From: Belnapia sp. F-4-1
GTDB lineage: Bacteria > Pseudomonadota > Alphaproteobacteria > Acetobacterales > Acetobacteraceae
NCBI RefSeq assembly: GCF_000802185.1
Contig: NZ_KN676113.1
Location: forward strand, 4,545,430 to 4,609,429
Reading direction: 5' to 3'
DNA length: 64,000 bases
Positions 34,042 to 42,743 of the stretch are shown here, piece after piece. The translations under genes and the position numbers were made by a program. Every line of letters starts with the position of its first letter. The first letter of the stretch is position 1. The notes beneath the pieces are model-generated. The model had not been told where the DNA came from. It saw only the letters and a list, made by a program, of their open reading frames with translations, and made no database searches.

Positions 34042-34412
34042 CCGGAACGGCATGGTTTCGGCTTGCCGTGGCGGTAGGCGGGCTGGTGCCCGTGCTGGCC
34101 GGGCTCGGCGGCATACTGGCGGGGCCGGCGATGCTTGGGGCCGAGTCCGGCACGGATGAGGATAGCCATGCGCGCTACCTCTCCGGCCTGCTGCTCGGCA
34201 TCGGGCTGGGCTTCTGGAGCACGCTCGGCGACCCGGTGCGGCATCGGGAGCGGTTCCGGCTGCTGACGGCGATCGTCGTGCTGGGTGGACTCGGCCGGCT
34301 CTACGGGCTGGTGGTGCGGGGCGTGCCGGGGGCGCCGATGCTGGCGGCGCTCGGCATGGAACTGGTGGTGACGCCGCTGCTCTGTCTCTGGCAGGCCAGG
34401 CTGGGGCGATGA
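34038..34412 (+). CDS. DUF4345-like small membrane protein
   Basis: A 124-residue protein with four hydrophobic helices. The motifs SHARYLSGLLLGIGLGFW, RFRLLTAIVVLGGLGRL and MELVVTPLLCLWQ match the DUF4345 family. The start is a TTG overlapping the upstream stop; no in-frame ATG exists before the first helix. Function unknown. It is translationally coupled on both sides in a three-gene operon. Confidence 0.72.
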   Translation: MTGTAWFRLAVAVGGLVPVLAGLGGILAGPAMLGAESGTDEDSHARYLSGLLLGIGLGFWSTLGDPVRHRERFRLLTAIVVLGGLGRLYGLVVRGVPGAPMLAALGMELVVTPLLCLWQARLGR

Positions 34413-36043
34413 GGCGGGCACTCGCCGTTGGGCTCGCGGCGCTGCTTGCGGTCGGGTTCTTCTTCCGCCACCAGATTGGCGATGGCTTCACGCTGCTGCT
34501 GGGCGACCGGCATGATGCGGTGATCGAGCTGTCGATCCTTGAGCACTGGGTGAACGTGCTGGCCGGCCGCTCGGCCTGGGACAGGACGGACTACTTCTTC
34601 CCGGTGCCGGGAACGCTCGGCTACAATGACGGCTATCTCGTTTTCGGCCTGCTGCAGGCCGCATTCCGCGCGATGGGAGCCGACCTCTTCCTCGGCGGCG
34701 AGCTGGTCAACATGACGATGCGGCTGGTCGGCTTCCTCGGCACCTATGCGCTGGGTCGGCGGGCGATCGGACTGCGCTGGGGCTGGGCGCTGCTGGGCGC
34801 GGCGATCTTCACCATCAGCAACAACCTCTATATCCGCGGCAGCCATGCGCAGATCTTCAGCGTCGGGCTGGTGCCGGTTCTGGCACTGCTGCTGCACGGG
34901 GCGGTGGTGGCGTTGCTGGAGGGGCGGCGGGGGGCGCTGCTGGGCTGGGGGGCAGGCTTCACGCTTGGCGTCGCTGCCTGCCTGATGACGGGCTTCTACA
35001 TGGCCTGGTATTTCGCCTGGTGCGGCGGGGTGATGCTGCCGGCCTGGCTGGTCGTCGCGGGGCGGCCGGCGCGGCGGCGGCTGCTTTCCGCGATGCGGGC
35101 GCAGGCGTGGACGCTGGCGGCGATCGGCATAGTGGCCGTGGCTGTCGAGATCCCCTTCCTGTCGCTCTACCTGCCGAAGGCGGCGGAGACGGGGATGCAC
35201 CCATGGGCGGACGTGCTGAGGCACGTCCCCTCCCCGCTCGACATCATCCATGTCGGCGAGGCGAATTACCTTTGGGGCTGGCTGGTGCGGGCGATGAACG
35301 GTACCTTCCGGCCCGGCTTCCCCTTCTGGTCGGAACTGATGACGGGGATGCCGCCGCTGCTGCTCATGACCTTCGCCGCCTCGCTGCTCTGGCTCTGGCG
35401 CGGCGGGGGCGAGGCGCCGCCGGGACGCGTCGCGCTGCTGCGGGCGCTGGCCATCGCGGTGCTGGTGACCTGGGCGCTCACCCTGCAGGTCGGCGGCGTT
35501 ACCGGCTGGTCCCTGGTCTACCGCGTCGTGCCCGGGGCGAAGGCGGCGCGCGTGGTGGCGCGCTACCAGCTTTTCCTCACCCTGCCGGTCGTGCTGCTGG
35601 CGATGGCGATGCTTTCGGCCGAGGCGTGGCGGCTGCCGCGGCTGGCGGCCGGCCTGCTCTGCGCCCTGCTGGTGGCGGAGGAAGCAAATGGCTATGCGCC
35701 GCTCTTCCTCGACCGGCCGCTGGAGGCGGGGCGGCTGGCGGCGGTGCCGCCGGCGCCGGCCGGGTGCCGCGCCTTCTACGTCTCGGCGGCACGGCAGGAG
35801 AGCCGCTTCGGCGAGGAAGTCGCGAACCCCTACAACCACAACACCGAAGCGATGCTGGTGGCGGCCGTGCGGCATGTGCCGACCATCAACGGCATCTCCA
35901 CCTTCAACCCGCCTTTCTGGCCGGAGGCGATCCCGGAGGACCCGCGCTACATCGAGCAGGTGCGGGCCTATGCGGCGCATTGGCAGGTGACGGGACTCTG
36001 CGCCCTCGATCTGCAGCGCTTCATCTGGAGCGGGCCGGAGTAG
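34409..36043 (+). CDS. Polytopic GT-C-like membrane protein
   Basis: A 544-residue integral membrane protein with about 10-11 helices and a C-terminal soluble domain of about 110 residues. The first periplasmic loop carries acidic residues (LLGDRHDAVIELSILEHW and WDRTDYFFPVPGTLGYNDG), as in GT-C glycosyltransferases that use lipid-linked sugars. The final domain begins near PAGCRAFYVSAARQ and contains NPYNHNTEAMLVAA. I do not recognise a named family, so transferase activity is inference. The ATG overlaps the DUF4345 stop (ATGA). Confidence 0.7.
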   Translation: MRRALAVGLAALLAVGFFFRHQIGDGFTLLLGDRHDAVIELSILEHWVNVLAGRSAWDRTDYFFPVPGTLGYNDGYLVFGLLQAAFRAMGADLFLGGELVNMTMRLVGFLGTYALGRRAIGLRWGWALLGAAIFTISNNLYIRGSHAQIFSVGLVPVLALLLHGAVVALLEGRRGALLGWGAGFTLGVAACLMTGFYMAWYFAWCGGVMLPAWLVVAGRPARRRLLSAMRAQAWTLAAIGIVAVAVEIPFLSLYLPKAAETGMHPWADVLRHVPSPLDIIHVGEANYLWGWLVRAMNGTFRPGFPFWSELMTGMPPLLLMTFAASLLWLWRGGGEAPPGRVALLRALAIAVLVTWALTLQVGGVTGWSLVYRVVPGAKAARVVARYQLFLTLPVVLLAMAMLSAEAWRLPRLAAGLLCALLVAEEANGYAPLFLDRPLEAGRLAAVPPAPAGCRAFYVSAARQESRFGEEVANPYNHNTEAMLVAAVRHVPTINGISTFNPPFWPEAIPEDPRYIEQVRAYAAHWQVTGLCALDLQRFIWSGPE

Positions 36044-36298
36044 CTTGCGCGGGGCGCCGTGCTTGGCCATCATCCTTGCAGGAGATGAGACGCACCGGCT
36101 GATACCGTCCGCCTGACGCCGCAGGGCGTGGGCAGCACGAGGTTCGCGCCATGCCTGCTCGACACGAGATCGCCTCGACGCCGGATGCGCTCACCTGGGA
36201 TGCGCTCGATGCAGCGAGCCGACTGCGCTCGGCGATCCTGCCCCGGTGCAGGAATTCGTGGGCACGAGCGCCTGACCCCAAACCGAAGGAGGATGGCC

Positions 36299-37831
36299 AT
36301 GCCGCTGGGAACACTGAAGCTGCCGGGCATCGAGGAGTGGCGCAAGGTCGCGGGCGAACTGGGCCTGAACCTCTCGGATGACGATCTTGCGCAGCATCGC
36401 GCGGCGCTGACGGGCAGCTTCGCCGCATACAACCTCGTCGACCAGATGCCGGACGAGATTCCGGAGGTCACCTTCCCGCGGACGCCGGGCCGCCGTCCGG
36501 GCGCCGAGGAGAATCCCCATGGTGCCTGGTATGTGAAGAGCACCGTGCAGGGCGCGTCCTCGGGCAAGCTCAAGGGTAAGACCATCGCGCTGAAGGACAA
36601 TATCTGCCTTGCCGGCGTGCCGATGATGAACGGCGCCTCGACGCTTGAGGGCTATGTGCCGGATGTGGACGCGACGGTCGTCACGCGCATCCTCGAGGCG
36701 GGCGGAAGCATCGTGGGCAAGACGGTCTGCGAGTATTTCTGCTTCTCCGGCGGCAGCCATACCAGCGCGCCGGCGCCGGTGCACAACCCGCATCGCATGG
36801 GATATTCCGCGGGTGGCTCCTCCTCCGGCAGCGCGGCCGTCGTCGCGGCGGGCGAGGTGCCGATGGCGCTCGGCGGCGACCAGGGCGGGTCGATCCGCAT
36901 GCCGGCCTCCTTCTGCGGCATCTACGGCATGAAGCCGACGCATGGGCTGGTGCCCTACACCGGCATCATGCCGATCGAGCTGACGATCGACCATACCGGG
37001 CCGATGACGGCGACGGTCGAGGACAATGCGCTGCTGCTGGAGGCGCTGGCAGGGCCGGATGGGCTCGATCCGCGGCAATACAGCACGGCGCCGGTGCCGG
37101 CCTATCGCGACCTGATGCGGGGCGGCGTCGCGGGAATGAGGATCGCGCTGATCGAGGAAGGCTTCGGCCATCCGCAATCGCAGGAAAAGAACGACGCGCT
37201 GGTGAGGGAGGCGGCGGAGCGGCTGCGCGGGCTCGGCGCGACGGTCGAGAAGGTTTCGCTGCCGATGCACCGGCTGGGAGCTGCGATCTGGCTGCCGGTG
37301 GCGGCCGAGGGGGCGACCGTGCAGATGATGCATGGCAACGGCTTCGGCTTCAACTGGCAGGGACTCTATGTCAGCTCGCTGCTCGATGCGCACAGCAACT
37401 GGCGCGGGCGGGCCGATGAGCTGTCGGAGACGCTGAAGAACACCATGCTGCTCGGGCACTACATGGTGACGCGGCATCGCGGGCATTACTACGCCAAGGC
37501 GCAGAACCTGGTGCGGCGGCTGCGGGCAGCCTATGACTCGGTGCTGGCGCAGTACGACCTGCTGGCGATGCCGACGCTGCCGATGGCGGCGACGCCGCTG
37601 CCGGCGGCCGATGCGCCGACCAGCGAGATCATACAGCGCGCCTTCGAAGTGCTGCCCAACACGGCACCCTTCGACTGCACGCATCACCCGGCGATGTCGC
37701 TGCCCTGTGGGCTGGCGGACGGGTTGCCGATCGGGCTGATGCTGGTCGGCAAGATGTATGACGAGGCGACCATCTACCGCGCTGCTGCCACCTTCGAGAG
37801 CGGCGTCGACTGGAGGAGCCTCACGGCCTGA
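36299..37831 (+). CDS. Amidase (amidase signature family)
   Basis: A 510-residue amidase with the Ser-cisSer-Lys triad: K99 in IALKDN, the SAGGSSSGSAA block (169-179) and catalytic S198 in GGDQGGSIRMP. The N-terminal about 75 residues form the helical cap seen in many bacterial amidases. The start is the second of two close ATGs, because AAGGAGG sits 7 bases ahead of it. The 255 bases upstream hold nothing I recognise. Its end overlaps the phnM paralogue by 11 bases, convergently. Substrate unknown. Confidence 0.87.
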   Translation: MPLGTLKLPGIEEWRKVAGELGLNLSDDDLAQHRAALTGSFAAYNLVDQMPDEIPEVTFPRTPGRRPGAEENPHGAWYVKSTVQGASSGKLKGKTIALKDNICLAGVPMMNGASTLEGYVPDVDATVVTRILEAGGSIVGKTVCEYFCFSGGSHTSAPAPVHNPHRMGYSAGGSSSGSAAVVAAGEVPMALGGDQGGSIRMPASFCGIYGMKPTHGLVPYTGIMPIELTIDHTGPMTATVEDNALLLEALAGPDGLDPRQYSTAPVPAYRDLMRGGVAGMRIALIEEGFGHPQSQEKNDALVREAAERLRGLGATVEKVSLPMHRLGAAIWLPVAAEGATVQMMHGNGFGFNWQGLYVSSLLDAHSNWRGRADELSETLKNTMLLGHYMVTRHRGHYYAKAQNLVRRLRAAYDSVLAQYDLLAMPTLPMAATPLPAADAPTSEIIQRAFEVLPNTAPFDCTHHPAMSLPCGLADGLPIGLMLVGKMYDEATIYRAAATFESGVDWRSLTA

Positions 37832-38963
37832 GGCGGGCGACGGCGTCGCCGGCGAGGAATGCCGCCTCGCCGGCGACGAAGCAGGCCAGCACACGCGGCC
37901 CTGCCGGATCGACGAGGACGACGTCGCCGCGCATGCCCGGATGCAGCGCGCCCCGATCCGCCAGGCCAGCCGCGGCGGCCGGGTTGGCGGATACGAGGGA
38001 CCAGGCCTCGGCGAGACTCAGCCTGCCGCGGCGGGCTATGGCGAAGGGGGCTTCGAGCAGCGCGGGCCAGTGATAGTCGCTGGCGAGGATGGTGACGAGG
38101 CCGCGCTCGGCGAGCGGGGCGGCGCTGGCCCAGCCGAGATGGCTGCCGCCGCGGACGACGTTGGGGGCGCCCATCACCACCGCCTCGCCATGGGCGCGGG
38201 CATCGGCGGCGACGGCCTCGGCCATCGGGAATTCGCAGAGGCGGGCGCCGAGGCCGCGGTAGTGGGCGCGGTCCTCCTGCGTCGCGTCGTCATGGCTCAG
38301 CATCGGGATGCCGGCGGCGGCGGCCGCGGCGGCGATGCGGGCGCGGGCGGCGGGCACCTCCGCACGGCGGGCGGCGACGCGCCCGATCAACTCGCGGAAT
38401 TCGTCGGGGGAAAGGCCGGCGCGGCCGGCATACTTCGCCAGCTCCCTGGCATTGCCGAGCTTCTTCAGGATGGACGGCGTATGGTCGTTGAAGCCGAGCA
38501 AATGGATGCGGCCGGCGGCGATGCCGGCCAGGGCGTCGTCGAGGGCGTCGAGGTTGTCGGCCTCGAAGCGGCAGTGGATGCGGAGGTCGAGGGGGAGCGG
38601 CCCGGCCTCGTCCAAGGCTGCCATGAGCGCGCGCCACATGCCGAGTGAGCGAAGGCCGGGCTCCCAGGACAGGGTCACGCCGAGGAAGGCGGTGGTGATG
38701 CCGCAGGCGAGGAGCTGCGCCGCGGTGTCGCGCAGTGCGAGGGCGGGCGGGAAGTCGATGCCGGGGCGGGGTTGCAGCGCGCGCTCATGCGCATCGCCAT
38801 GGATGTCGACGAGGCCGGGCAGCACAAGCCAGCCGGTTGCGTCGAGGCGGCGGGCGCCGGCGGGCGGGGCTGCGGCGATCGTCTCGCCGGCGAGGGCAAG
38901 GTCACCGGCGGCGAGGTTGCCGCCGCGCAGCACCTCGCCGCCGGTGAGGTGCCAGCCAGACAT
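37821..38963 (-). CDS. Second PhnM-like phosphonate diphosphatase paralogue
   Basis: A 380-residue amidohydrolase-fold protein homologous to PhnM (alpha-D-ribose 1-methylphosphonate 5-triphosphate diphosphatase). Metal-site regions are conserved: VDIHGDAHER, DHTPS, HDDATQED, PNVVRGGSH and ASDYH. The main phnM in the operon reads HTDNLER and HDDDDVEE at the same sites. It lies 3 bases after phnF on the same strand, so it is co-transcribed with the regulator. A distinct substrate, or a backup diphosphatase, is likely. Confidence 0.85.
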   Translation of the reverse strand: MSGWHLTGGEVLRGGNLAAGDLALAGETIAAAPPAGARRLDATGWLVLPGLVDIHGDAHERALQPRPGIDFPPALALRDTAAQLLACGITTAFLGVTLSWEPGLRSLGMWRALMAALDEAGPLPLDLRIHCRFEADNLDALDDALAGIAAGRIHLLGFNDHTPSILKKLGNARELAKYAGRAGLSPDEFRELIGRVAARRAEVPAARARIAAAAAAAGIPMLSHDDATQEDRAHYRGLGARLCEFPMAEAVAADARAHGEAVVMGAPNVVRGGSHLGWASAAPLAERGLVTILASDYHWPALLEAPFAIARRGRLSLAEAWSLVSANPAAAAGLADRGALHPGMRGDVVLVDPAGPRVLACFVAGEAAFLAGDAVARLRP

Positions 38964-38966
38964 CCC

Positions 38967-39701
38967 TCAGCTCTCCGCCACGATCTGAACGCGGCCCGAG
39001 GCATAGCAGCCGAAGCTGACCTCCACCGGCTGGCCCTCGGGGTCGAGGTTCAGGGCTTCCGTCACCAGCACCGGGCGCGTGCGGGATTGCTCAAGCAGGG
39101 TGGCTTCCTCCGGCGTCGGCATGCGGGCCGTGATGCGGGTCGCCTCGCGGCGGAAATCCGGGATGCCCAATCGCGTGAGGACCCTGGTGATGGAGGCTTC
39201 CTCCGCCAGGAGGCCGGCGATGCCGGGGAAGCGGGTGGCGGAGAACCAATGGGTGCCGATGGCGATGGGGCGGCCATCGACCAGGCTCAGCCGCTCCGCG
39301 ACGATGACAGGGCGCCCGCGGCGAAGGCGGAGCTGCTCGGCGATATGCGCCTCGGCGGGCACCTCCTCGATGCGGAGCATGCGGCCCTTGGGCTCGCGGT
39401 TCTGCCGTTGGATCGTTTCGGAGAAGCGGGTGCGGCGGCCGACGGGATAGTCCAGCACATCCTCGGCAACGAAGCTGCCGCGGCCCTGCTCGATGCGGAC
39501 CAGGCCGCGGCCTTCCAGTTCCTCCATGGCGCGCCGGACGGTGTGGCGGTTGACGCCGAAGCGGGCGGAGAGCTCGGCCTCGGTCGGCAGGCGGGCGCCG
39601 GGGGCGAGGCTGCCGCTGGCGATCTCGCGTTCCATCGTGCCAGCGATCTGGCGCCAGAGGGCGACGCCCTGGCCGCGGGCGAGGGTGGCTGTGGTGTTCA
39701 T
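38967..39701 (-). CDS. phnF: Phosphonate operon regulator PhnF (GntR/HutC family)
   Basis: A 244-residue transcription factor. The N-terminal winged helix-turn-helix covers about 12-80 (LPTEAELSARFGVNRHTVRRAMEELEGRGLV). The UTRA ligand-binding domain follows (about 100-240). Such repressors bind GT-N-TA-N-AC type palindromes and respond to phosphonate or phosphate status. It is divergent from phnG; the 81-93 bases between contain a matching palindrome. TACAAT on the complementary strand at 39735-39740 may be its -10 element. Confidence 0.88.
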   Translation of the reverse strand: MNTTATLARGQGVALWRQIAGTMEREIASGSLAPGARLPTEAELSARFGVNRHTVRRAMEELEGRGLVRIEQGRGSFVAEDVLDYPVGRRTRFSETIQRQNREPKGRMLRIEEVPAEAHIAEQLRLRRGRPVIVAERLSLVDGRPIAIGTHWFSATRFPGIAGLLAEEASITRVLTRLGIPDFRREATRITARMPTPEEATLLEQSRTRPVLVTEALNLDPEGQPVEVSFGCYASGRVQIVAES

Positions 39702-39771
39702 GGAAGTTTCAACCTTGGGCCTTGCCTGGCGTGTATTGTAACAAGCACCCTAGATGGCTGGACGTCTATTT

Positions 39772-39779
39772 GTCTAGAC
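39772..39779. promoter_or_regulatory. Predicted PhnF (HutC-type) operator
   Basis: The palindrome GTCTAGAC, flanked by T on both sides, fits the HutC-subfamily consensus yGTM-TAKACy exactly. It lies between divergent phnF and phnG, 15 bases ahead of the phnG start used here. A related half-site GACGTCTA is at 39761. Repression of both units from one site is inferred. Confidence 0.6.
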
Positions 39780-39794
39780 TTTATGATGAACCCC

Positions 39795-40253
39795 ATGTCC
39801 GATGACGCAACCGAAGCCCAGGCGGCGCGACGCCGCTGGATGGGCGTGCTGGCCCGTGCCGATGCGGATGCCATCGCAACTCGGCTGGCTGACGCCCCTG
39901 CCCTGCCCCGCCACATCCGGCTGCGCGGCCCGGAGACCGGGCTGGTGATGACCCGCGGCCGGCAGGGCGGCGATGGGGCGCCCTTCAATCTCGGCGAGAT
40001 GACCGTGACCCGGTGCAGCGTGCGGCTGGCGGATGGGGCGGTGGGCCATGCCTATGTCGCCGGCCGCGACGCGCGCCAAGCGGAGCTGGCAGCGGTGCTG
40101 GATGCCGCCTTGCAGGACCCGGCACGGCGGCCGGTGCTGCTGGCGACGGTGATCGAGCCCCTGGCCGAGGCGCAGGCCGCGCATGCCGCCCGCGAGGCGG
40201 CGAAGGCGGCGGCGACGCGGGTGGAGTTCTTCACCATGGCGACGATGCGATGA
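39795..40253 (+). CDS. phnG: C-P lyase subunit PhnG
   Basis: A 152-residue subunit of the PhnGHIJ core complex, which with PhnM converts phosphonates to 5-phosphoribosyl 1,2-cyclic phosphate and a hydrocarbon. Recognisable parts are RRRWMGVLARA, PETGLVMTRGRQGGDGAPFNLGEMTVTRC and VGHAYVAGRD. The start MSDDATE is chosen for homology; two ATGs 3-4 codons upstream are possible, and none has a clear ribosome site. Its stop overlaps phnH (ATGA). Confidence 0.92.
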   Translation: MSDDATEAQAARRRWMGVLARADADAIATRLADAPALPRHIRLRGPETGLVMTRGRQGGDGAPFNLGEMTVTRCSVRLADGAVGHAYVAGRDARQAELAAVLDAALQDPARRPVLLATVIEPLAEAQAAHAAREAAKAAATRVEFFTMATMR

Positions 40254-40828
40254 ACGGCCTGACCCCCGGCTTCGCCGATCCGGTGCCGGATGCGCAAGCC
40301 TGTTTCCGGGCGCTGCTGGAGGCGATGGCGCGGCCGGGCCGGGTGGAGCGCCTGGCGGCCCTGCCCGAAGCCCCGGCGCCCCTGGCCCCGGCGGCGGCGG
40401 CGGTGCTGCTGACATTGGCGGATGCGGAGACGCCGGTTTGGACCGATGCCGGGCCGGTGGCGGAGGATTGGCTGCGCTTCCATGCCGGCTGTCCGCTGGT
40501 GGCGGAGCCGGGGTTGGCGGGCTTCCTGTTGGCGACGGGCGGGCTTCCCGCGCTGGCAGCGCTGGAGGCGGGGACGGAGGAGGAGCCGCATCGCTCCGCA
40601 ACCCTGATCGTGCAGGTGGCGGGGTTGGAGCTGGGCGGGGGCTGGCGGCTCACCGGGCCCGGCATCGAGCGGGAGCACCGGCTGCAGGTGGAGGGGCTGC
40701 CGCGCGGCTTCCTCGCCGATTGGGCCGCGAACGGAGCACGGTTTCCGCGCGGGATCGACCTGGTGCTGTGCGCCGGGAACAGGCTGGCGGCGCTGCCGCG
40801 CACCACGCGCATCGAGGAGGCCGGCTGA
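40250..40828 (+). CDS. phnH: C-P lyase subunit PhnH
   Basis: A 192-residue core-complex subunit. The family N-terminus NGLTPGFADPVPDAQACFRALLEAMARPG and the end of the domain GIDLVLCAG..LAALPRTTR are present. PhnH forms dimers at the periphery of PhnGHIJ. It overlaps phnG by 4 bases and phnI by 1, so stoichiometric translation is likely. Confidence 0.93.
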   Translation: MNGLTPGFADPVPDAQACFRALLEAMARPGRVERLAALPEAPAPLAPAAAAVLLTLADAETPVWTDAGPVAEDWLRFHAGCPLVAEPGLAGFLLATGGLPALAALEAGTEEEPHRSATLIVQVAGLELGGGWRLTGPGIEREHRLQVEGLPRGFLADWAANGARFPRGIDLVLCAGNRLAALPRTTRIEEAG

Positions 40829-41898
40829 TGGCCTATGTGGCGGTCAAGGGTAGCGAGCGGGCGATCGAGGCGGCGCATGCCTGGCTGGCTGAGGAGCGGC
40901 GTGGCGATCCGGCGCTGCCGGAGTTGAGCCTCGCCCAGATCGAGGGGCAGCTCGGCCTCGCCGTCGACCGGGTGATGGCGGAGGGAGCTTGCCATGACCG
41001 GGGGCTCGCCGCGCTTGCCGTCAAGCAGGCGCGGGGCGACCTGATCGAGGCGGCTTTCCTGCTACGCGCCTATCGGACCACCCTGCCCCGCTTCGGTGCC
41101 AGCCGGCCGGTGGAGACCGGCGGGATGCGCATCCGGCGGCGGATCAGCGCGACCTACAAGGAGTTGCCGGGCGGCCAGGTGCTGGGGCCGACCTTCGACT
41201 ATACGCATCGGCTGCTGGATTTCGCCCTGGCCGCGGAAGGCAGCGTGCCCGAGCCGGCGCCGGAGGCCGCCACCGATGCGGCGGCGATGCCGCGGGTGAC
41301 CGGGTTGCTGGCGCAGGAAGGGTTAATGGCGCCCGAGCCGCCCTCCGAGGTGGAGCCGCGCGACCTGACGCGGGAGCCGCTCGACTTCCCGGCCGAGCGG
41401 CCGCTGCGGCTGCAGGCGCTGGCGCGGGGCGATGAGGGCTTCCTGCTCTCGCTCGGCTATTCGACGCAGCGTGGCTACGGCAACGCGCATCCCTTCGTCG
41501 GCGAGATCCGGATGGGAGCGGTGACGGTGGAGTTCGAGCCGCCGGAACTCGGCTTCCCGATCGAGATCGGCGAGATTACCGTCACCGAATGCCAGATGGT
41601 GAACCAGTTCGCCGGCTCGAAGACGGAGTTGCCGCAGTTCACCCGCGGTTACGGCCTCGTCTTCGGCCAGGGCGAGCGGAAGGCGATGGCGATGGCGCTG
41701 GTGGATCGGGCGCTGCGGGCAGCGGAGCTTGGCGAGCCGGTGGAGGCGCCGGCGCAGGATCAGGAATTCGTGCTGTACCACTGCGACAATGTGGAAGCGA
41801 CGGGCTTCGTCGAGCATCTGAAGCTGCCGCACTACGTCGATTTCCAGAGCGAGCTGGAGAAGATCCGGCTGCTGCGGCGGGAGGCCGGAGGCGAATGA
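40828..41898 (+). CDS. phnI: C-P lyase subunit PhnI
   Basis: A 356-residue subunit at the centre of the core complex; PhnI alone is a nucleosidase, and the complex links ribose-triphosphate to phosphonate. Typical segments are MAYVAVKGSERAI, GFLLSLGYSTQRGYGNAHPFVGE, VTECQMVNQFAG and NVEATGFVEHLKLPHYVDFQ. The start ATG overlaps the phnH stop by one base (TGATG). Confidence 0.95.
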   Translation: MAYVAVKGSERAIEAAHAWLAEERRGDPALPELSLAQIEGQLGLAVDRVMAEGACHDRGLAALAVKQARGDLIEAAFLLRAYRTTLPRFGASRPVETGGMRIRRRISATYKELPGGQVLGPTFDYTHRLLDFALAAEGSVPEPAPEAATDAAAMPRVTGLLAQEGLMAPEPPSEVEPRDLTREPLDFPAERPLRLQALARGDEGFLLSLGYSTQRGYGNAHPFVGEIRMGAVTVEFEPPELGFPIEIGEITVTECQMVNQFAGSKTELPQFTRGYGLVFGQGERKAMAMALVDRALRAAELGEPVEAPAQDQEFVLYHCDNVEATGFVEHLKLPHYVDFQSELEKIRLLRREAGGE

Positions 41899-42743
41899 CG
41901 GCGCTCGGCTACAATTTCGGCTATCTCGACGAGAACACCAAGCGGATGATCCGCCGCGCCTTGCTGAAGGCGGTGGCGGTGCCCGGGCATCAGGTGCCCT
42001 TCGGCGCGCGGGAGATGCCGCTGCCCTATGGCTGGGGGACGGGCGGCATCGCTGTGACCGCCAGCGTCATCGGCGCCGGCGACCGGCTGAAGGTGATCGA
42101 CCAGGGGGCGGACGACACAACCAATGCCGTCTCCATCCGGCACTTCTTCGCCAAGGTGACGGGGGTTGGGACCACCGAGCGGACGGGCGAGGCGACGATC
42201 ATTCAGACGCGGCACCGCATCCCGGAGACGCGGCTGCGCGAGGGGCAGATCCTGGTCTACCAGGTGCCGATGCCGGAGCCGCTGTTTCGGCTGGAGCCGC
42301 GCGTCGCCGAGACCAAGCGGATGCATGCGCTGGCCGATTACGGGCTGATGCATGTGAAGCTCTACGAGGACATCGCTCGGCATGGCCATGTGGCGATCAG
42401 CTACAACTATCCGGTGCTGGTCGGCGGGCGCTACCTGATGTCTCCCTCGCCGATCCCCGCCTTCGACAACCCGAAGATGGACCGGATGCCGGCCCTGCAG
42501 CTCTTCGGCGCGGGGCGGGAGAAGCGGATATATGCGGTACCGCCCTACACCTCGGTGACGAGCCTCGATTTCGAGGACCATCCCTTCCAGCCGGTGCGGG
42601 CGGATGCGCCCTGCGCGCTCTGCGGCAGCCGGGAGAGCTATCTCGACGAGGTCGTCGTGGACGACAAGGGCGGGCGGATGTTCGTCTGCTCGGATACCGA
42701 CTACTGCGCCACGCGCCAGACGCAGCGGGAGGCGGCGGAATGA
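41895..42743 (+). CDS. phnJ: Carbon-phosphorus lyase PhnJ (radical SAM)
   Basis: A 282-residue catalytic subunit that cleaves the C-P bond. The cluster motif C-x2-C-x21-C-x5-C is exact: C240, C243, C265 and C271. The glycine proposed to carry the radical is in VAVPGHQVPF (G31). The N-terminal block TALGYNFGYLDENTKRMIRRA is canonical. All residues expected for activity are present. It overlaps phnI and phnK by 4 bases each. Confidence 0.97.
   Translation: MTALGYNFGYLDENTKRMIRRALLKAVAVPGHQVPFGAREMPLPYGWGTGGIAVTASVIGAGDRLKVIDQGADDTTNAVSIRHFFAKVTGVGTTERTGEATIIQTRHRIPETRLREGQILVYQVPMPEPLFRLEPRVAETKRMHALADYGLMHVKLYEDIARHGHVAISYNYPVLVGGRYLMSPSPIPAFDNPKMDRMPALQLFGAGREKRIYAVPPYTSVTSLDFEDHPFQPVRADAPCALCGSRESYLDEVVVDDKGGRMFVCSDTDYCATRQTQREAAE

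Noticed and set aside
34301-36073. 590-residue open frame on the minus strand
   Set aside because: It is antisense to the polytopic membrane protein and full of Arg/Pro/His, the usual shadow of high-GC coding DNA.
36151-36298. Small open frame in the gap before the amidase
   Set aside because: No ribosome site or recognisable motif, and it runs into the amidase in another frame.
36191-37894. 567-residue minus-strand open frame over the amidase
   Set aside because: Antisense to a gene with a complete amidase triad; composition is Arg/His-rich shadow.
38772-39794. Upstream extension of phnG
   Set aside because: It is antisense to phnF and phnM2 and crosses the shared regulatory region.
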